A stretch of 64,000 bases of DNA from Thermoguttaceae bacterium. Lineage in GTDB: Bacteria; Planctomycetota; Planctomycetia; Pirellulales; Thermoguttaceae. The stretch is taken from assembly GCA_017407125.1 (NCBI GenBank), contig JAFQXE010000023.1, positions 1-64,000 of the forward strand. Direction: 5' to 3'. The position numbers and the translations under genes are program-made. A model generated the notes under the pieces. That model saw nothing but the letters and a program-made list of their open reading frames with translations. It did not search any database and had not been told where the DNA came from. Shown here one piece after another: positions 24,209 to 33,368 of the stretch; within the stretch, counting starts at the first letter, position 1, and each line of letters starts with the position of its first letter.

Positions 24209-24847
24209 ATGGCTAATATTCCCATAGTTGACAAGACCGGTAAAGAGGTCGGACAATACGAAATCGATACGACGGAACTTGCTGATAAAGTAACAAAGCA
24301 GCTTCTGCACGACGCTGTAGTTATGTATCGCAACAACCTTCGTCAGGGCAGCGTCAAGACGAAGGGTCGTTCTGACGTCGCCGGCAGCAAAAAGAAGATG
24401 TATCGTCAGAAGGGCACTGGCAACGCTCGCGCTGGTATGAAGCGAACCAACGTTCGCGTCGGCGGCGGCTGCGCGTTTGCTATTGACAACCCTGATTGGT
24501 CGTATCGCATGAATCGCAAAGCTCTCAAGCTCGCGACTCGCATGGCTCTTCGCAGCAAGATTGACGACGGTGAAATCGTCATTCTGGATGATTACACCAT
24601 CGACGCTCCCAAGACGAAAGATTTTGCTGCTGTCCTCAAGGCTCTTAAGCTGGACGAGGTTACGACGATCTTCGCCATTGCTGAATACAATGTAAACATT
24701 TACAAGTCCGTCCGGAACATTGCCGGAGCGAGCGTTAAACCGGTTGCGGAATTGAACGCTTACGACATTCTCAAACCTCAGCGCATATTGATTACCAAAG
24801 CCGCTTTGGACGCGTTCCGCGGCAAGGTTGCTCAGGAAAAAAACTGA
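24209..24847 (+). CDS. rplD: 50S ribosomal protein L4
   Basis: This 212-aa L4 shows RQGSVKTKGRSDVAGSKKKM and RQKGTGNARAGMKR, which form the loop lining the exit tunnel. In E. coli L4 represses its own operon; no such leader was identified here. The 119-base gap from rplC is long and has no ORF. The start has no clear Shine-Dalgarno. Confidence 0.97.
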   Translation: MANIPIVDKTGKEVGQYEIDTTELADKVTKQLLHDAVVMYRNNLRQGSVKTKGRSDVAGSKKKMYRQKGTGNARAGMKRTNVRVGGGCAFAIDNPDWSYRMNRKALKLATRMALRSKIDDGEIVILDDYTIDAPKTKDFAAVLKALKLDEVTTIFAIAEYNVNIYKSVRNIAGASVKPVAELNAYDILKPQRILITKAALDAFRGKVAQEKN

Positions 24848-24909
24848 GTTGTTGACGGTTGACTGAATTTTAATTGAGTAAATTTTCGCTTTGGCGAACA
24901 GGTATCAAA

Positions 24910-25230
24910 ATGAAACGCACACCAGTAGAAACAAAAAAGACAAAAATGGTTCTTGAACCCCAGCAGATTATTCTGCGCCCGTTGGTTACGGAAAAGGGGT
25001 ATCATAAATCAGAACGAACCAACGCCTACTGCTTCGAGGTCAATCCGCTGGCGACCAAAACAGAGATCAAGAACGCTGTTGAAGAGCTCTTTGATGTTAA
25101 GGTTGATAAGGTCAACACTCAGACTCGTAAAGGCAAGGCTCGCCGCACGCGAAACGGCGTAAGTTATACAAGCGACTGGAAAAAAGCGATTGTCATTCTT
25201 AACGAAGAGCATCGCATTGATTACTACTAA
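24910..25230 (+). CDS. rplW: 50S ribosomal protein L23
   Basis: This 106-aa L23 has RPLVTEKGYHKSERTNAYCFEV and the C-terminal WKKAIVILNEEHRIDYY. L23 sits at the tunnel exit and docks SRP and trigger factor. I chose ATG 24910; a TTG at 24874 would add 12 residues with no family support. Confidence 0.93.
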   Translation: MKRTPVETKKTKMVLEPQQIILRPLVTEKGYHKSERTNAYCFEVNPLATKTEIKNAVEELFDVKVDKVNTQTRKGKARRTRNGVSYTSDWKKAIVILNEEHRIDYY

Positions 25231-25285
25231 TAGTCGTTATTGAGTGGATTAAAATTTAACCAAATTATAATAAAGCGAGTTTAAG

Positions 25286-26146
25286 ATGGGAATTATTAGA
25301 TATAAACCGATTACCCCGGGACGTCGAGGAGCTACGGTTAGTGATTTCGCGGATTTGACCCCGAATTACAAACCGGAAAAATCACTTATGATTCCGGCGA
25401 AGAAAACAGGCGGACGCAACAACCAGGGAGTAACAACGTGTCGTTTCCGCGGCGGCGGACACAAACGTGCATATCGTTTGGTTGATTTTCGTCGTAACAA
25501 GTTTGGCATTCCGGCTGTTGTCGATTCCATTCAATACGATCCGAACCGTTCAGCCCGCATTGCTTTGCTGAACTACGTTGACGGTGAAAAACGATACATC
25601 ATCGCTCCCAACGGCTTGAAGAAGGGCGACAAAGTCGTCAGCGGACCTGGTTCTGCTCCGACGCTTGGCAACTGCCTTCCGCTTACCGAGATTCCGTTAG
25701 GAACGAACATTCACAATATTGAAATGCAGCCTGGAAAAGGCGGCGCGCTTTGCCGATCAGCCGGCGCTTACGCAACGTTGGTTGCTCGCGACTCCGGTTG
25801 GGCGCAGATCACTCTGCCGTCCGGCGAAATTCGCCGTATTCCGGTTGCCTGCATGGCGACAATTGGCGTTACCAGCAACGGCGACCACATGAACATCGTT
25901 CTCGGCAAAGCCGGTCGCAAACGCTGGCTGGGTAAAAAGCCTCACGTTCGTGGCACTGCGATGAACCCGATCGACCACCCGCACGGCGGTGGCGAAGGCC
26001 GAACCAAGGGCGGTCGCAACCCGGTAACCCCGACAGGCAAGCCGACCAAAGGCGGACCGACGAGAAGTCGTCACAAGGCCAGCAATCGCGCGATTGTTCG
26101 CCGTCGCCGCAGTCGTCGTTATGGCATTTTGAAGTTGGTCAAGTAA
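25286..26146 (+). CDS. rplB: 50S ribosomal protein L2
   Basis: This 286-aa L2 has the RNA-binding core ([12 protein letters not shown]) and the C-terminal signature [17 protein letters not shown] containing the conserved His close to the peptidyl-transferase centre. The length is normal. Confidence 0.98.
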   Translation: MGIIRYKPITPGRRGATVSDFADLTPNYKPEKSLMIPAKKTGGRNNQGVTTCRFRGGGHKRAYRLVDFRRNKFGIPAVVDSIQYDPNRSARIALLNYVDGEKRYIIAPNGLKKGDKVVSGPGSAPTLGNCLPLTEIPLGTNIHNIEMQPGKGGALCRSAGAYATLVARDSGWAQITLPSGEIRRIPVACMATIGVTSNGDHMNIVLGKAGRKRWLGKKPHVRGTAMNPIDHPHGGGEGRTKGGRNPVTPTGKPTKGGPTRSRHKASNRAIVRRRRSRRYGILKLVK

Positions 26147-26179
26147 CAGAGGTTTCCTTTTTGGATTGAGTACAAGAAT

Positions 26180-26452
26180 ATGAGCAGATCATTAAAAAAG
26201 GGTCCCTTTGTTGACCCGAAACTGTTCGTCAAGGTTGAGAAGCTTAACCAGACGAATACAAAAGAACCTATCAAGACGTGGGCGCGAGCCTGTACAATCG
26301 TTCCGGAATTCGTTGGTCACACCTTCATGGTTCACAACGGAAAAGTTTTCCATAAGGTATTCGTAACCGAAGAGATGGTTGGACACAAGCTGGGCGAATT
26401 TTCGATGACTCGTATTTTCCGCGGTCACGCTGGCAAGGGCAATAAGAAATAG
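26180..26452 (+). CDS. rpsS: 30S ribosomal protein S19
   Basis: The 90-aa sequence begins [15 protein letters not shown] and contains [18 protein letters not shown], both diagnostic for S19 of the 30S head. It lies in the normal place after rplB. Confidence 0.97.
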   Translation: MSRSLKKGPFVDPKLFVKVEKLNQTNTKEPIKTWARACTIVPEFVGHTFMVHNGKVFHKVFVTEEMVGHKLGEFSMTRIFRGHAGKGNKK

Positions 26453-26504
26453 TAAGATATTTCAAGTTTGCCGTAACCCAAATTAGAGTTTCAAAGGTAA
26501 AACA

Positions 26505-26885
26505 ATGTCATACAAAGCAATTCACAAATTCGCTCACATCAGCGCCCAAAAGGTTCGCCCGTTTGCGGATATCATTCGCGGTCAATACGCCTTGGAAGCT
26601 GTTGACGCTTTGAAATTTTTCCCGAATCGAGGCGCTCGAATGTTGGAAAAGGTTCTCAAAAGCGCTATTGCCAACGCGGAAGACCTGCATGTTACAGATT
26701 TGGATTCCCTTGTCGTTACAGACGCTCGCGTTGACGGCGGACCTCGCATGATTAAACGCATGCGTCCGAAGTCTCGTGGTATGGCTTCCGTCATTGTCAA
26801 GGAAATCTCTCACTTAAGCGTAACGCTCGAATGTGAAGAACCCAAAGCCGAAAAAAACGATAAAGGGACTGACGCTAAAGATTAG
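26505..26885 (+). CDS. rplV: 50S ribosomal protein L22
   Basis: The 126-aa sequence has SAQKVRPFADIIRG at the N-terminus and the beta-hairpin region RVDGGPRMIKRMRPKSRGMA that reaches into the exit tunnel. It has a short acidic/Lys C-terminal tail. GGTAAAA precedes the ATG. Confidence 0.97.
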   Translation: MSYKAIHKFAHISAQKVRPFADIIRGQYALEAVDALKFFPNRGARMLEKVLKSAIANAEDLHVTDLDSLVVTDARVDGGPRMIKRMRPKSRGMASVIVKEISHLSVTLECEEPKAEKNDKGTDAKD

Positions 26886-26936
26886 TACTTGTAAATAGTA
26901 AAAGTTATTCAGACGAGAGTCAAAGAGATTTAAATT

Positions 26937-27665
26937 ATGGGACAAAAAGTCAATCCAACTGGATATCGCACGGGAGTTTTCCTTGGCTGGAAGAGCCGAT
27001 GGTACGCCAACAAGCGTGAATTTGCCGATCTGCTGGTCGAAGATTACAAAATCCGTCAGTTCATCAAGACTCGCAAAAACAACGTTGGTCGTGCGATGTA
27101 TCCAATGATCTCGAAAATCGAGATTGAACGCACTCGCGATGAAGTCAAAGTTATCCTTTTCTCGGCTCGTCCCGGTCAGTTGATCGGTCCGAAAGGCGAA
27201 AAGGTTGAAGCTCTTCAGAACGAACTTCAAAAGATTACAGGTCGTCGAATCAACCTGACGATTTCTGAAATCAAACGACCTGAATTGAACGCTCAGCTCG
27301 TCGCCGAGGACATTGGCGAACAGTTGATCAAACGCGCCAGTTTCCGCCGCGCCATGAAGAAGGCGATGGAACTTACCATGAAGGAAAAGGACGGCGCAAA
27401 AGGAATTAAAATTCAGTTGTCCGGTCGATTGGGCGGAGCTGATATGGCTCGTACGGAAAAGGCGATTGAGGGTTCGATTCCTCTGTCTACGTTGCGTGCG
27501 AATATTGATTACGGTTTTTGTGAAGCCAAAATTGCTCAGGGACACATCGGAATTCAGGTCTGGATTAACCTGGGCGCATTCAGTGATAGTGAGGACAATA
27601 ACAATGGCCAATATGCCAAAGAGAGTAAAGCATCGAAAGGAACAAAGAAGACGGCTAAGAGGTAA
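26937..27665 (+). CDS. rpsC: 30S ribosomal protein S3
   Basis: This 242-aa S3 begins MGQKVNPTGYRTGVFLGW and has a KH domain with GPKGEKVEALQNEL. The C-terminal domain includes GRLGGADMARTE. The last 62 bases overlap the start of rplP in another frame, and the Lys-rich C-terminal tail ([14 protein letters not shown]) is encoded there. Confidence 0.97.
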   Translation: MGQKVNPTGYRTGVFLGWKSRWYANKREFADLLVEDYKIRQFIKTRKNNVGRAMYPMISKIEIERTRDEVKVILFSARPGQLIGPKGEKVEALQNELQKITGRRINLTISEIKRPELNAQLVAEDIGEQLIKRASFRRAMKKAMELTMKEKDGAKGIKIQLSGRLGGADMARTEKAIEGSIPLSTLRANIDYGFCEAKIAQGHIGIQVWINLGAFSDSEDNNNGQYAKESKASKGTKKTAKR

Positions 27666-28020
27666 CGCATCTCGCGGAAACCGAGTTGTCTTTGGAGACT
27701 TTGGATTGCAAACGTTGCAGGCTGGATGGATTCCCGCAGCAACAATTGAAGCCGGCCGTATCGCTGCTCAACAATATCTTCGCGGCGAAGGCAGACTGTT
27801 TGTAAGAATATTCCCGACCAAACCGATTTCCAGCACGCCGTTGGAAACTCGTATGGGTAAAGGAAAGGGCGAACCAGAATACTGGGCAGCTGTAGTTCAC
27901 ACCGGAACGATTTTGTATGAGATCGGCGGTACGACTGAAGAAGCGGCTCGCATGTGTTTAGCGCGTCTTGCTCACAAGATGCCGGTTCCGGTTCGAATGG
28001 TATCGCGTCGAGTAATGTAG
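27604..28020 (+). CDS. rplP: 50S ribosomal protein L16
   Basis: This 138-aa L16 begins [20 protein letters not shown], with the conserved MPKR(V/T)K start of the family. ATG 27604 has GAGGA eight bases upstream; ATG 27613 is the alternative. Either choice leaves an overlap of 53-62 bases with rpsC, so the two are translationally linked. L16 organises the A-tRNA site. Confidence 0.95.
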   Translation: MANMPKRVKHRKEQRRRLRGNASRGNRVVFGDFGLQTLQAGWIPAATIEAGRIAAQQYLRGEGRLFVRIFPTKPISSTPLETRMGKGKGEPEYWAAVVHTGTILYEIGGTTEEAARMCLARLAHKMPVPVRMVSRRVM

Positions 28021-28076
28021 TTTGAAATCGCCCGGCGATTTTGTTGGGCGTATAACAGAAAATAGCGAGAAGTAAA

Positions 28077-28286
28077 ATGTCATTAACGAAAACATCCGAA
28101 CTTCGCGAGATGAGCGACGAACAGCTCAATGCGACTTTAGCAGAAGCCCGCAATGCAATGTTTCGTCTTCGCATCAAGTCCCAGATGGAACGTCTGGACA
28201 CTCCGACCGAATTGATGAAGAATCGTAAACTCATTGCCAAGATTAAAACCGTCCAGAGAGAGCGTGAGCTTGGTTTGGGCAAATAA
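28077..28286 (+). CDS. rpmC: 50S ribosomal protein L29
   Basis: The 69-aa helical-hairpin protein has LREMSDEQLNATLAEARNAMFRLR and a C-terminal KIKTVQRERELG, the L29 pattern. It follows rplP as in most bacteria. Confidence 0.95.
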   Translation: MSLTKTSELREMSDEQLNATLAEARNAMFRLRIKSQMERLDTPTELMKNRKLIAKIKTVQRERELGLGK

Positions 28287-28304
28287 GTTGTTTCGCAATT
28301 ATTT

Positions 28305-28327
28305 CGCTGTCAGAAATTCTGACAGCG
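28305..28327 (+). other. Hairpin between rpmC and rpsQ
   Basis: An 11-bp perfect inverted repeat (CGCTGTCAGAA with TTCTGACAGCG) has a one-base centre. No T-run follows, so it is more likely a processing or attenuation structure than a full terminator. Confidence 0.7.
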
Positions 28328-28358
28328 TGGAAATCACAAGATAACAAAGTTATAAAAA

Positions 28359-28646
28359 ATGCCGAAGAAGTTGTTTATTGGTCTGGTTACCTCCGATAAA
28401 ATGGATAAAACTCGTCGCGTTGAAATTTCGCGAATGGAAAAGCATCCTAAGTATGGGAAGTACATCAAGCGCAAGACGGTCTGCATTACCCATGACGAAA
28501 ACAACGAGTCCAAGACGGGCGACATGGTTGAAATTGAAGAATCTCGACCGATGTCCAAAATGAAGCGCTGGAATCTCGTTCGCATCGTTGAAAAGGGCGA
28601 AATTATTGATATTTCCGCTCTTCGCGCGGCGGCTCAAGGTAAATAA
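28359..28646 (+). CDS. rpsQ: 30S ribosomal protein S17
   Basis: The 95-aa sequence shows [26 protein letters not shown] and [18 protein letters not shown], the S17 OB-fold motifs. An extra C-terminal helix of about 10 residues ([12 protein letters not shown]) extends past the usual end. Confidence 0.96.
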   Translation: MPKKLFIGLVTSDKMDKTRRVEISRMEKHPKYGKYIKRKTVCITHDENNESKTGDMVEIEESRPMSKMKRWNLVRIVEKGEIIDISALRAAAQGK

Positions 28647-28730
28647 AACCGTTACTAGACGATGTCGTCCTGATTGGCGGCATTAGTCAATGACTATTAA
28701 AGTAATTTAACAATACGTTAAGGTGTTAAA

Positions 28731-29099
28731 ATGATTCAGATGCAAACGCGGCTTACTGTCGCCGACAACACGGGAGCTAAGGAGTTGATGTGCATCAAGG
28801 TCCTCGGCGGAACTCATAAGCGCTGCGCCAAGTTGGGCGAAGTGATTGTTTGTTCAGTCAAGAGCGTTATTCCTGGCAGCAACATCCAGAAAGGCTCTGT
28901 TGTCAAAGCGGTAATCGTTCGTACGAAGTCTCCGGTTCGCCGTTCAGATGGCAGTTATGTTCGTTTTGACAGCAACGCCGCGGTAATTATTGATAAAGAC
29001 AATAACCCGCGTGGCACCCGTATTTTCGGGGCTGTTGCTCGAGAACTGCGCGAACGTAATTTTATGAAGATAGTTTCTCTTGCGAGCGAGGTTGTGTGA
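28731..29099 (+). CDS. rplN: 50S ribosomal protein L14
   Basis: The 122-aa sequence [22 protein letters not shown] with [16 protein letters not shown] is typical L14, which contacts 16S rRNA in the intersubunit bridge. Its stop overlaps the rplX start codon by one base. Confidence 0.97.
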   Translation: MIQMQTRLTVADNTGAKELMCIKVLGGTHKRCAKLGEVIVCSVKSVIPGSNIQKGSVVKAVIVRTKSPVRRSDGSYVRFDSNAAVIIDKDNNPRGTRIFGAVARELRERNFMKIVSLASEVV

Positions 29100-29443
29100 T
29101 GAGAGTTAAAGTTAACGATACTGTAGAAGTTATCACCGGCAAAAACAAAGGCAAGCGCGGCAAGGTCATGAGCATCGACCGTAAAAGCGGACGCGCTATT
29201 GTTGCCGGAATTAATCAGGTTAGCAAGCACGTTAAGCCGAATCAGCGTAACCCGCGAGGCGGCATCCTGAAGATTGAGCAGCCCATTCAGCTTTCAAACG
29301 TTATGTTCGTTTGCCCGCTGTGCGGCAAAGCGACAAAGCTTGGCGCTCGATTTAATAATGAAGGAACCAAAGAATTGTTCTGCAAAAAGTGTAACGCGAC
29401 TGTTCAGACGGTCAAAGGCGAAAAGGCTAAAGCAGAAAAATAG
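29099..29443 (+). CDS. rplX: 50S ribosomal protein L24
   Basis: The 114-aa L24 has the KOW motif (DTVEVITGKNKGKRGKV). The C-terminal half adds CPLCG and CKKC, a possible zinc-binding site found in many L24 proteins. ATG 29099 overlaps the rplN stop; a GTG one codon earlier is also possible. Confidence 0.95.
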   Translation: MRVKVNDTVEVITGKNKGKRGKVMSIDRKSGRAIVAGINQVSKHVKPNQRNPRGGILKIEQPIQLSNVMFVCPLCGKATKLGARFNNEGTKELFCKKCNATVQTVKGEKAKAEK

Positions 29444-29510
29444 TTTACAATACGGCGCTTAACGACGTTCGGCGCCCGGATTGGCATAGAACTCCAACCG
29501 AAGGAATAAA

Positions 29511-30065
29511 ATGGAACCCCGTTTATTAACAAAGTACAAGCAGGAAATCGTTCCTGAACTGAAGAAACAGTTGGGGCGCGAAAACCCGATGTCGATTCCG
29601 AAACTGGAAAAGATCGTAGTCAACATGGGCGTTGGAAGCGCGATTAACGAGAAAAAGCACCTTGAGGAAGCGGTCGAAGCGATGAGCCTCATCACCGGTC
29701 AGAAACCGGTTGTTACGCTTGCGAAAAAATCAATCGCCAACTTTCACCTTCGTGAAGGTCAAGCAATTGGCTGCAAGGTAACGCTTCGCGGCGCGAGAAT
29801 GTACGAATTTTTGGATCGTTTGATTTCTTATGCGATTCCTCGAGTTCGCGACTTCCGCGGTCTTAACCCCAGTGGTTTTGACGGTCGTGGGAACTACAAC
29901 CTGGGTCTTACCGAACAGTTGGTATTCCCGGAATTGAATCCTGATAAATTTGTCCGTCCGCAAGGTTTAAATATCACCATGGTTACGAACGTTCCCAGCG
30001 ACGAAGAAGCCCGTTTGCTGTTGAAATTGTTCGGTATGCCTTATAAAACAGATAACAAGAAATAA
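29511..30065 (+). CDS. rplE: 50S ribosomal protein L5
   Basis: The 184-aa L5 shows [33 protein letters not shown] and NIT(M)VT near the C-terminus, the standard 5S-rRNA-binding L5 pattern. AAGGAAT precedes the ATG. Confidence 0.97.
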   Translation: MEPRLLTKYKQEIVPELKKQLGRENPMSIPKLEKIVVNMGVGSAINEKKHLEEAVEAMSLITGQKPVVTLAKKSIANFHLREGQAIGCKVTLRGARMYEFLDRLISYAIPRVRDFRGLNPSGFDGRGNYNLGLTEQLVFPELNPDKFVRPQGLNITMVTNVPSDEEARLLLKLFGMPYKTDNKK

Positions 30066-30077
30066 GGAATCATCAGA

Positions 30078-30263
30078 ATGGCTAGTAAGTCGAAAATAGC
30101 AAAAGCGAATCGCACGCCGAAGTTCTCGACGCGCAAAGAAAGTCGCTGTAAGCTTTGCGGTCGCCCGCGCGCGGTTTATCGCAAGTTTGGATTATGTCGT
30201 ATCTGCTTCCGCAAACTCGCGGATCAAGGTTTGATTCCTGGTGTTAAAAAGGCAAGCTGGTAA
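30078..30263 (+). CDS. rpsN: 30S ribosomal protein S14, zinc-binding type
   Basis: The 61-aa protein has [21 protein letters not shown], two CxxC pairs that bind zinc in the short (type Z) S14. It ends in the conserved IPGVKKASW. The long zinc-free S14 was not seen in this window. Confidence 0.97.
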   Translation: MASKSKIAKANRTPKFSTRKESRCKLCGRPRAVYRKFGLCRICFRKLADQGLIPGVKKASW

Positions 30264-30277
30264 AGGAAGAAAATAAT

Positions 30278-30673
30278 ATGATGACCGACCCCATCGCTGA
30301 TATGTTAACTCGTATCCGCAACGCAGTGCGCGTAGAGCGATCTCATGTCGATTTGCCGTACTCAAATATTAAAAAAGGTATTGCAGACGTCCTCAAGAGT
30401 GAAGGATACATTTGGGACTGGGAAGTAATTGAAGCTCAGCCTTGCAATACGCTTCGTCTGACACTGAAATACGGCCAGAATGGCGAAAAAGTTATTCGTC
30501 ATATCAAACGGCTCAGCAAGCCGGGCCGCCGCATTTACAGCTCCTCATCGGAACTCAAGCCGGTTTTGAACGGATTGGGAATTACCGTAATCAGCAGCTC
30601 CAGCGGCGTTGTCAGCGATCGCGTTGCCCGTCAAAAGAACATTGGCGGCGAAGTTTTGTGTGAAGTTTGGTAA
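30278..30673 (+). CDS. rpsH: 30S ribosomal protein S8
   Basis: The 131-aa S8 begins MTDPIADMLTRIRNA after an extra Met and ends with SSSGVVSDRVARQKNIGGEVLCEVW, the family signature. S8 represses the spc operon in E. coli. A strong hairpin follows the stop codon here. Confidence 0.97.
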   Translation: MMTDPIADMLTRIRNAVRVERSHVDLPYSNIKKGIADVLKSEGYIWDWEVIEAQPCNTLRLTLKYGQNGEKVIRHIKRLSKPGRRIYSSSSELKPVLNGLGITVISSSSGVVSDRVARQKNIGGEVLCEVW

Positions 30674-30685
30674 TAAGATTTTCAC

Positions 30686-30711
30686 AAACGGCGTTCTCCG
30701 GAACGCCGTTT
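30686..30711 (+). other. UCCG-tetraloop hairpin between rpsH and rplF
   Basis: An 11-bp perfect stem (30686-30696 with 30701-30711) is closed by C(UCCG)G, a UNCG-type stable loop. No T-run follows, so full termination is unlikely. It probably protects or processes the message, or modulates readthrough. Confidence 0.75.
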
Positions 30712-30785
30712 CGGGAAGATCTCAATATTGAGGGATAGGCAGAAAACCTCATATTGTTTAATTTTTATGTCAAAGGATTATATCC

Positions 30786-31325
30786 ATGTCACGAATTGGA
30801 AAGAAGCCCGTTGAGGTTCCCGCAGACGTTAAAGTAAAGATCGAAAACGGGATTGTTGAACTTGAAGGTCCAAAAGGAAAATTGTCGCTGACCGTTTTAC
30901 CGAATGTCAACGTTGTTTTCGAGGACAATTCTCTTAAAGTGAGCATCACGGCTGAAGATCGTCAAACCCGCGCTTTCTTTGGTCTTACCCGCGCTCTGTT
31001 AGCCAACAATGTTATCGGCGTATCAAAAGGATACGAACGTAAACTTCAGTTGGTTGGAACCGGTTATATTGCCGCTGTTCAGGGAACTCAGCTTCAGCTG
31101 CGCGTCGGATTTGCCAACGAAATTCACGTTGAAGTTCCGGCAGATCTGAAGGTTACATGTCCGACTCAGCAATCGATTGTTATTCAGGGCATTGACAAGC
31201 AGCGCGTAACTAACTTTGCCGCGTCCATTCGAGCGATTCGCAAGCCTGAACCCTATTTGGGCAAAGGAATTCGTTACGAAAACGAACAGGTTCGCCGTAA
31301 GGAACGCAAGAACGTTGGTAAATAA
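30786..31325 (+). CDS. rplF: 50S ribosomal protein L6
   Basis: The 179-aa L6 begins MSRIGKKPVEVP and has the C-terminal RKPEPYLGKGIRYENEQVRRKEGK-type signature (here PEPYLGKGIRYENEQVRRKE). There is a 112-base gap from rpsH. Confidence 0.97.
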   Translation: MSRIGKKPVEVPADVKVKIENGIVELEGPKGKLSLTVLPNVNVVFEDNSLKVSITAEDRQTRAFFGLTRALLANNVIGVSKGYERKLQLVGTGYIAAVQGTQLQLRVGFANEIHVEVPADLKVTCPTQQSIVIQGIDKQRVTNFAASIRAIRKPEPYLGKGIRYENEQVRRKERKNVGK

Positions 31326-31436
31326 AACTTTTTAACGCTATCCTGACTGGATAGTATAAAAAGTCAATAAATTTATCGCCTTTTAGGCATGTGGGGGTCA
31401 TTCCCAAAATCGTAAAAGGCGGTAAAATAAATCAGA

Positions 31437-31465
31437 TTGTATGGAACCAATCAAACGTTTATAAT
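31437..31465 (+). promoter_or_regulatory. Possible internal promoter before rplR
   Basis: TTGTAT (31437-31442) and TATAAT (31460-31465) are 17 bases apart in the 176-base rplF-rplR gap. A second entry point for the distal spc genes is plausible but only inferred. Confidence 0.45.
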
Positions 31466-31501
31466 TCGGGCTTGCCCTGGATTGAAAGAAAAGGTATAAT
31501 T

Positions 31502-31978
31502 GTGGAACATTGCAAAGCTAAAGGAATTGTACGTAAACGACGAACGTTCAGAGTCAGCAACCACATCAAAGCGGTTTCGTCTCGTCCTCGTTTGTGCGTT
31601 TATCGCAGTTTGAAGCACATTTACGTACAACTTATCGACGATAATACGCATACGACAATTGCCAGCGCGTCAACGCAAGACAAATCAATTTGCGGCGATG
31701 GCGTTTACGGCGGCAACTGCGCTGCTGCGGCTCTTGTTGGCAAGGCGATTGCGGAACGCGCATTGGCGGCTGGCGTTAAAGAAGCGGCTTTTGATCGTCG
31801 TGGATACAAATATCACGGACGTTTGGCGGCTCTGGCAGACGCAGCTCGCGACGCTGGTCTGAACCTTGGCGCCAAAGGCGATAACGCTCCGAAGAAAGTT
31901 GCCGCCCAGTCTGGCGCAGCAAAGAAAGCCGCCAAGGCGGAAGCGAAAGCCGCTAAAGCCAAGGGCGCTAAAAAATAA
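31502..31978 (+). CDS. rplR: 50S ribosomal protein L18
   Basis: The 158-aa L18 has RPRLCVYRSLKHIYVQLIDD and AAFDRRGYKYHGRLAALADAARDAGL, the 5S-rRNA-binding family pattern. GTG 31502 has AAGG seven bases upstream. An earlier in-frame GTG at 31391 would add 37 residues without family support and read through the promoter-like site. The C-terminus carries an Ala/Lys-rich tail of about 30 residues beyond normal L18. Confidence 0.93.
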   Translation: MEHCKAKGIVRKRRTFRVSNHIKAVSSRPRLCVYRSLKHIYVQLIDDNTHTTIASASTQDKSICGDGVYGGNCAAAALVGKAIAERALAAGVKEAAFDRRGYKYHGRLAALADAARDAGLNLGAKGDNAPKKVAAQSGAAKKAAKAEAKAAKAKGAKK

Positions 31979-32019
31979 CCTCAATCGAATTATAACCATT
32001 TAGAAATAGGCGAAATAGC

Positions 32020-32499
32020 ATGTCTTCAGAACATCAAAACGAACTGGAATCAAAAACAGTCTGTGTCCGTCGGTGCTCAAACGTAGTCAAGGGCGGTAAA
32101 CGCTACAGCTTTGCGGCTATGGTAGTTGTCGGCGATGGAAAAGGCAAAGTTGGTTGGGGTTACGGCAAAGCCAATGAAGTTCCCCCGGCCGTAGATAAGG
32201 CGACCAAAGACGGAACCCGCAGTCTGGTTGACATCTCCCTTGACGGAACGACGATTCCTCATCAGGTCATTGGAGAATTCGGCTCGGCGAAAGTCGTTAT
32301 GGTTCCCGCCCGTCCAGGTACAGGTATTATTGCTGGAGCGGCAGTCCGCGCGGTTTGCGAAGCGGCTGGCATCCATGACATCCTTACCAAAAGTTATGGC
32401 ACAAGTAACGCAATGAACCTCGTCAAAGCGGCGATTGCCGGTTTGCAGAGCGTTCGTTCCAAACAAGAAATTGAACGTCTTCGTGGAGTATCGTTGTAA
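32020..32499 (+). CDS. rpsE: 30S ribosomal protein S5
   Basis: The 159-aa S5 has VVKGGKRYSFAAMVVVGDGKGKVGWGYGKA and later AGAAVRAVCEAAGIHDILTKSYGTSN (both in part), which are diagnostic. The stop overlaps the rplO start by one base, so rpmD (L30), normally between them, is absent. Confidence 0.97.
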   Translation: MSSEHQNELESKTVCVRRCSNVVKGGKRYSFAAMVVVGDGKGKVGWGYGKANEVPPAVDKATKDGTRSLVDISLDGTTIPHQVIGEFGSAKVVMVPARPGTGIIAGAAVRAVCEAAGIHDILTKSYGTSNAMNLVKAAIAGLQSVRSKQEIERLRGVSL

Positions 32500-32996
32500 T
32501 GAATATCACAGATGTAAATAAAGGCATTAGTAAAAATAAATCCCGCAAACGCGTTGGTCGCGGAACTGGTTCCGGCATTGGTCGTTACGCTGGCCGCGGC
32601 GCCAAAGGCGATGGATCTCGTTCTGGTCATCATGACAAGGGAACGTTTGAAGGCGGTATGCTTCCGACCGTTCAGCGTATTCCGATGCGTGGATTCAACA
32701 ATCAGTTTGCTGACGTTGTTTTTGCAGTTAACGTTGGAGACCTCGACGCAACATTTGAAGACGGCGAAGTCGTTTCCGTTGAAACGCTCAAGGAACTCGG
32801 AATTATCAAGAACTCTTTGGCAAAGAAATTTGTCGTTCTGAAAATTCTCGGCGTTGGCGAAATCACCAAAAAGCTGACGATTAAGGCTCATAAGTTCAGC
32901 AAGACGGCTGCAGAAAAACTGGCGGCTGCTGGTTGCACTATGGAAACCGCTGAACAACGCAAGCCGGTCGTTAAGAATAAAATGAGAGCTAAATAA
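32499..32996 (+). CDS. rplO: 50S ribosomal protein L15
   Basis: The 165-aa L15 has SRKRVGRGTGSGIGRYAGRG, GDGSRSGHHDKGTFEGGMLP and a C-terminal domain with ITKKLTIKAHKFSKTAAEKL. The one-base overlap with rpsE (TAATG) indicates translational coupling. Confidence 0.96.
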   Translation: MNITDVNKGISKNKSRKRVGRGTGSGIGRYAGRGAKGDGSRSGHHDKGTFEGGMLPTVQRIPMRGFNNQFADVVFAVNVGDLDATFEDGEVVSVETLKELGIIKNSLAKKFVVLKILGVGEITKKLTIKAHKFSKTAAEKLAAAGCTMETAEQRKPVVKNKMRAK

Positions 32997-33368
32997 GTTA
33001 TTAAATCAGAGCTTATTTGGTTTTACGCGTTGCCGACTGTGTTATAAACTCAGTCGGCGTTGGCGTATGATAGACATGACGATTTTTACCGTTGTTTATG
33101 TCAGGATGGACAAAATAACAAGAAGATCGTTATCCTTTAGACAAGGTTACAGTCGTTAAATTCTGCTGGGGCGTCATTGGAGACGTCCTCCGGAATTATA
33201 ATACTTTGGGTTAGCGGGTTGTTTGCTGGCGGGATTAAAATCTCGTTTTTGAAACTGTTTTACAGCGTTTTCACAGACTGCGTGATTAAGCAGTCGAAAC
33301 GCAGATTTAATTTCGAGGCAAGCGATTCGCCATACTGGTTACTATAACCCCACAAGGACGTATCAAGC
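32997..33368. other. 372-bp gap between rplO and secY
   Basis: No ORF is supported. An 8-bp stem (GCCGACTG 33032-33039 with CAGTCGGC 33051-33058) follows rplO without a T-run. A TATAAT at 33196-33201 has no matching -35 box. The gap is unusually long for this superoperon and may hold a secY promoter. Confidence 0.45.

Noticed and set aside
24874..24910. TTG start for L23 adding 12 residues
   Set aside because: The added residues match no L23 homologue and the site lacks a good ribosome-binding sequence.
26814..27611. 265-codon minus-strand frame across rplV and rpsC
   Set aside because: It is antisense to two certain ribosomal protein genes and has no recognisable domain.
33170..33201. Promoter upstream of secY using TATAAT at 33196
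   Set aside because: No -35 hexamer lies at 16-18 bases; the closest TTGGAG gives a spacer of about 14.
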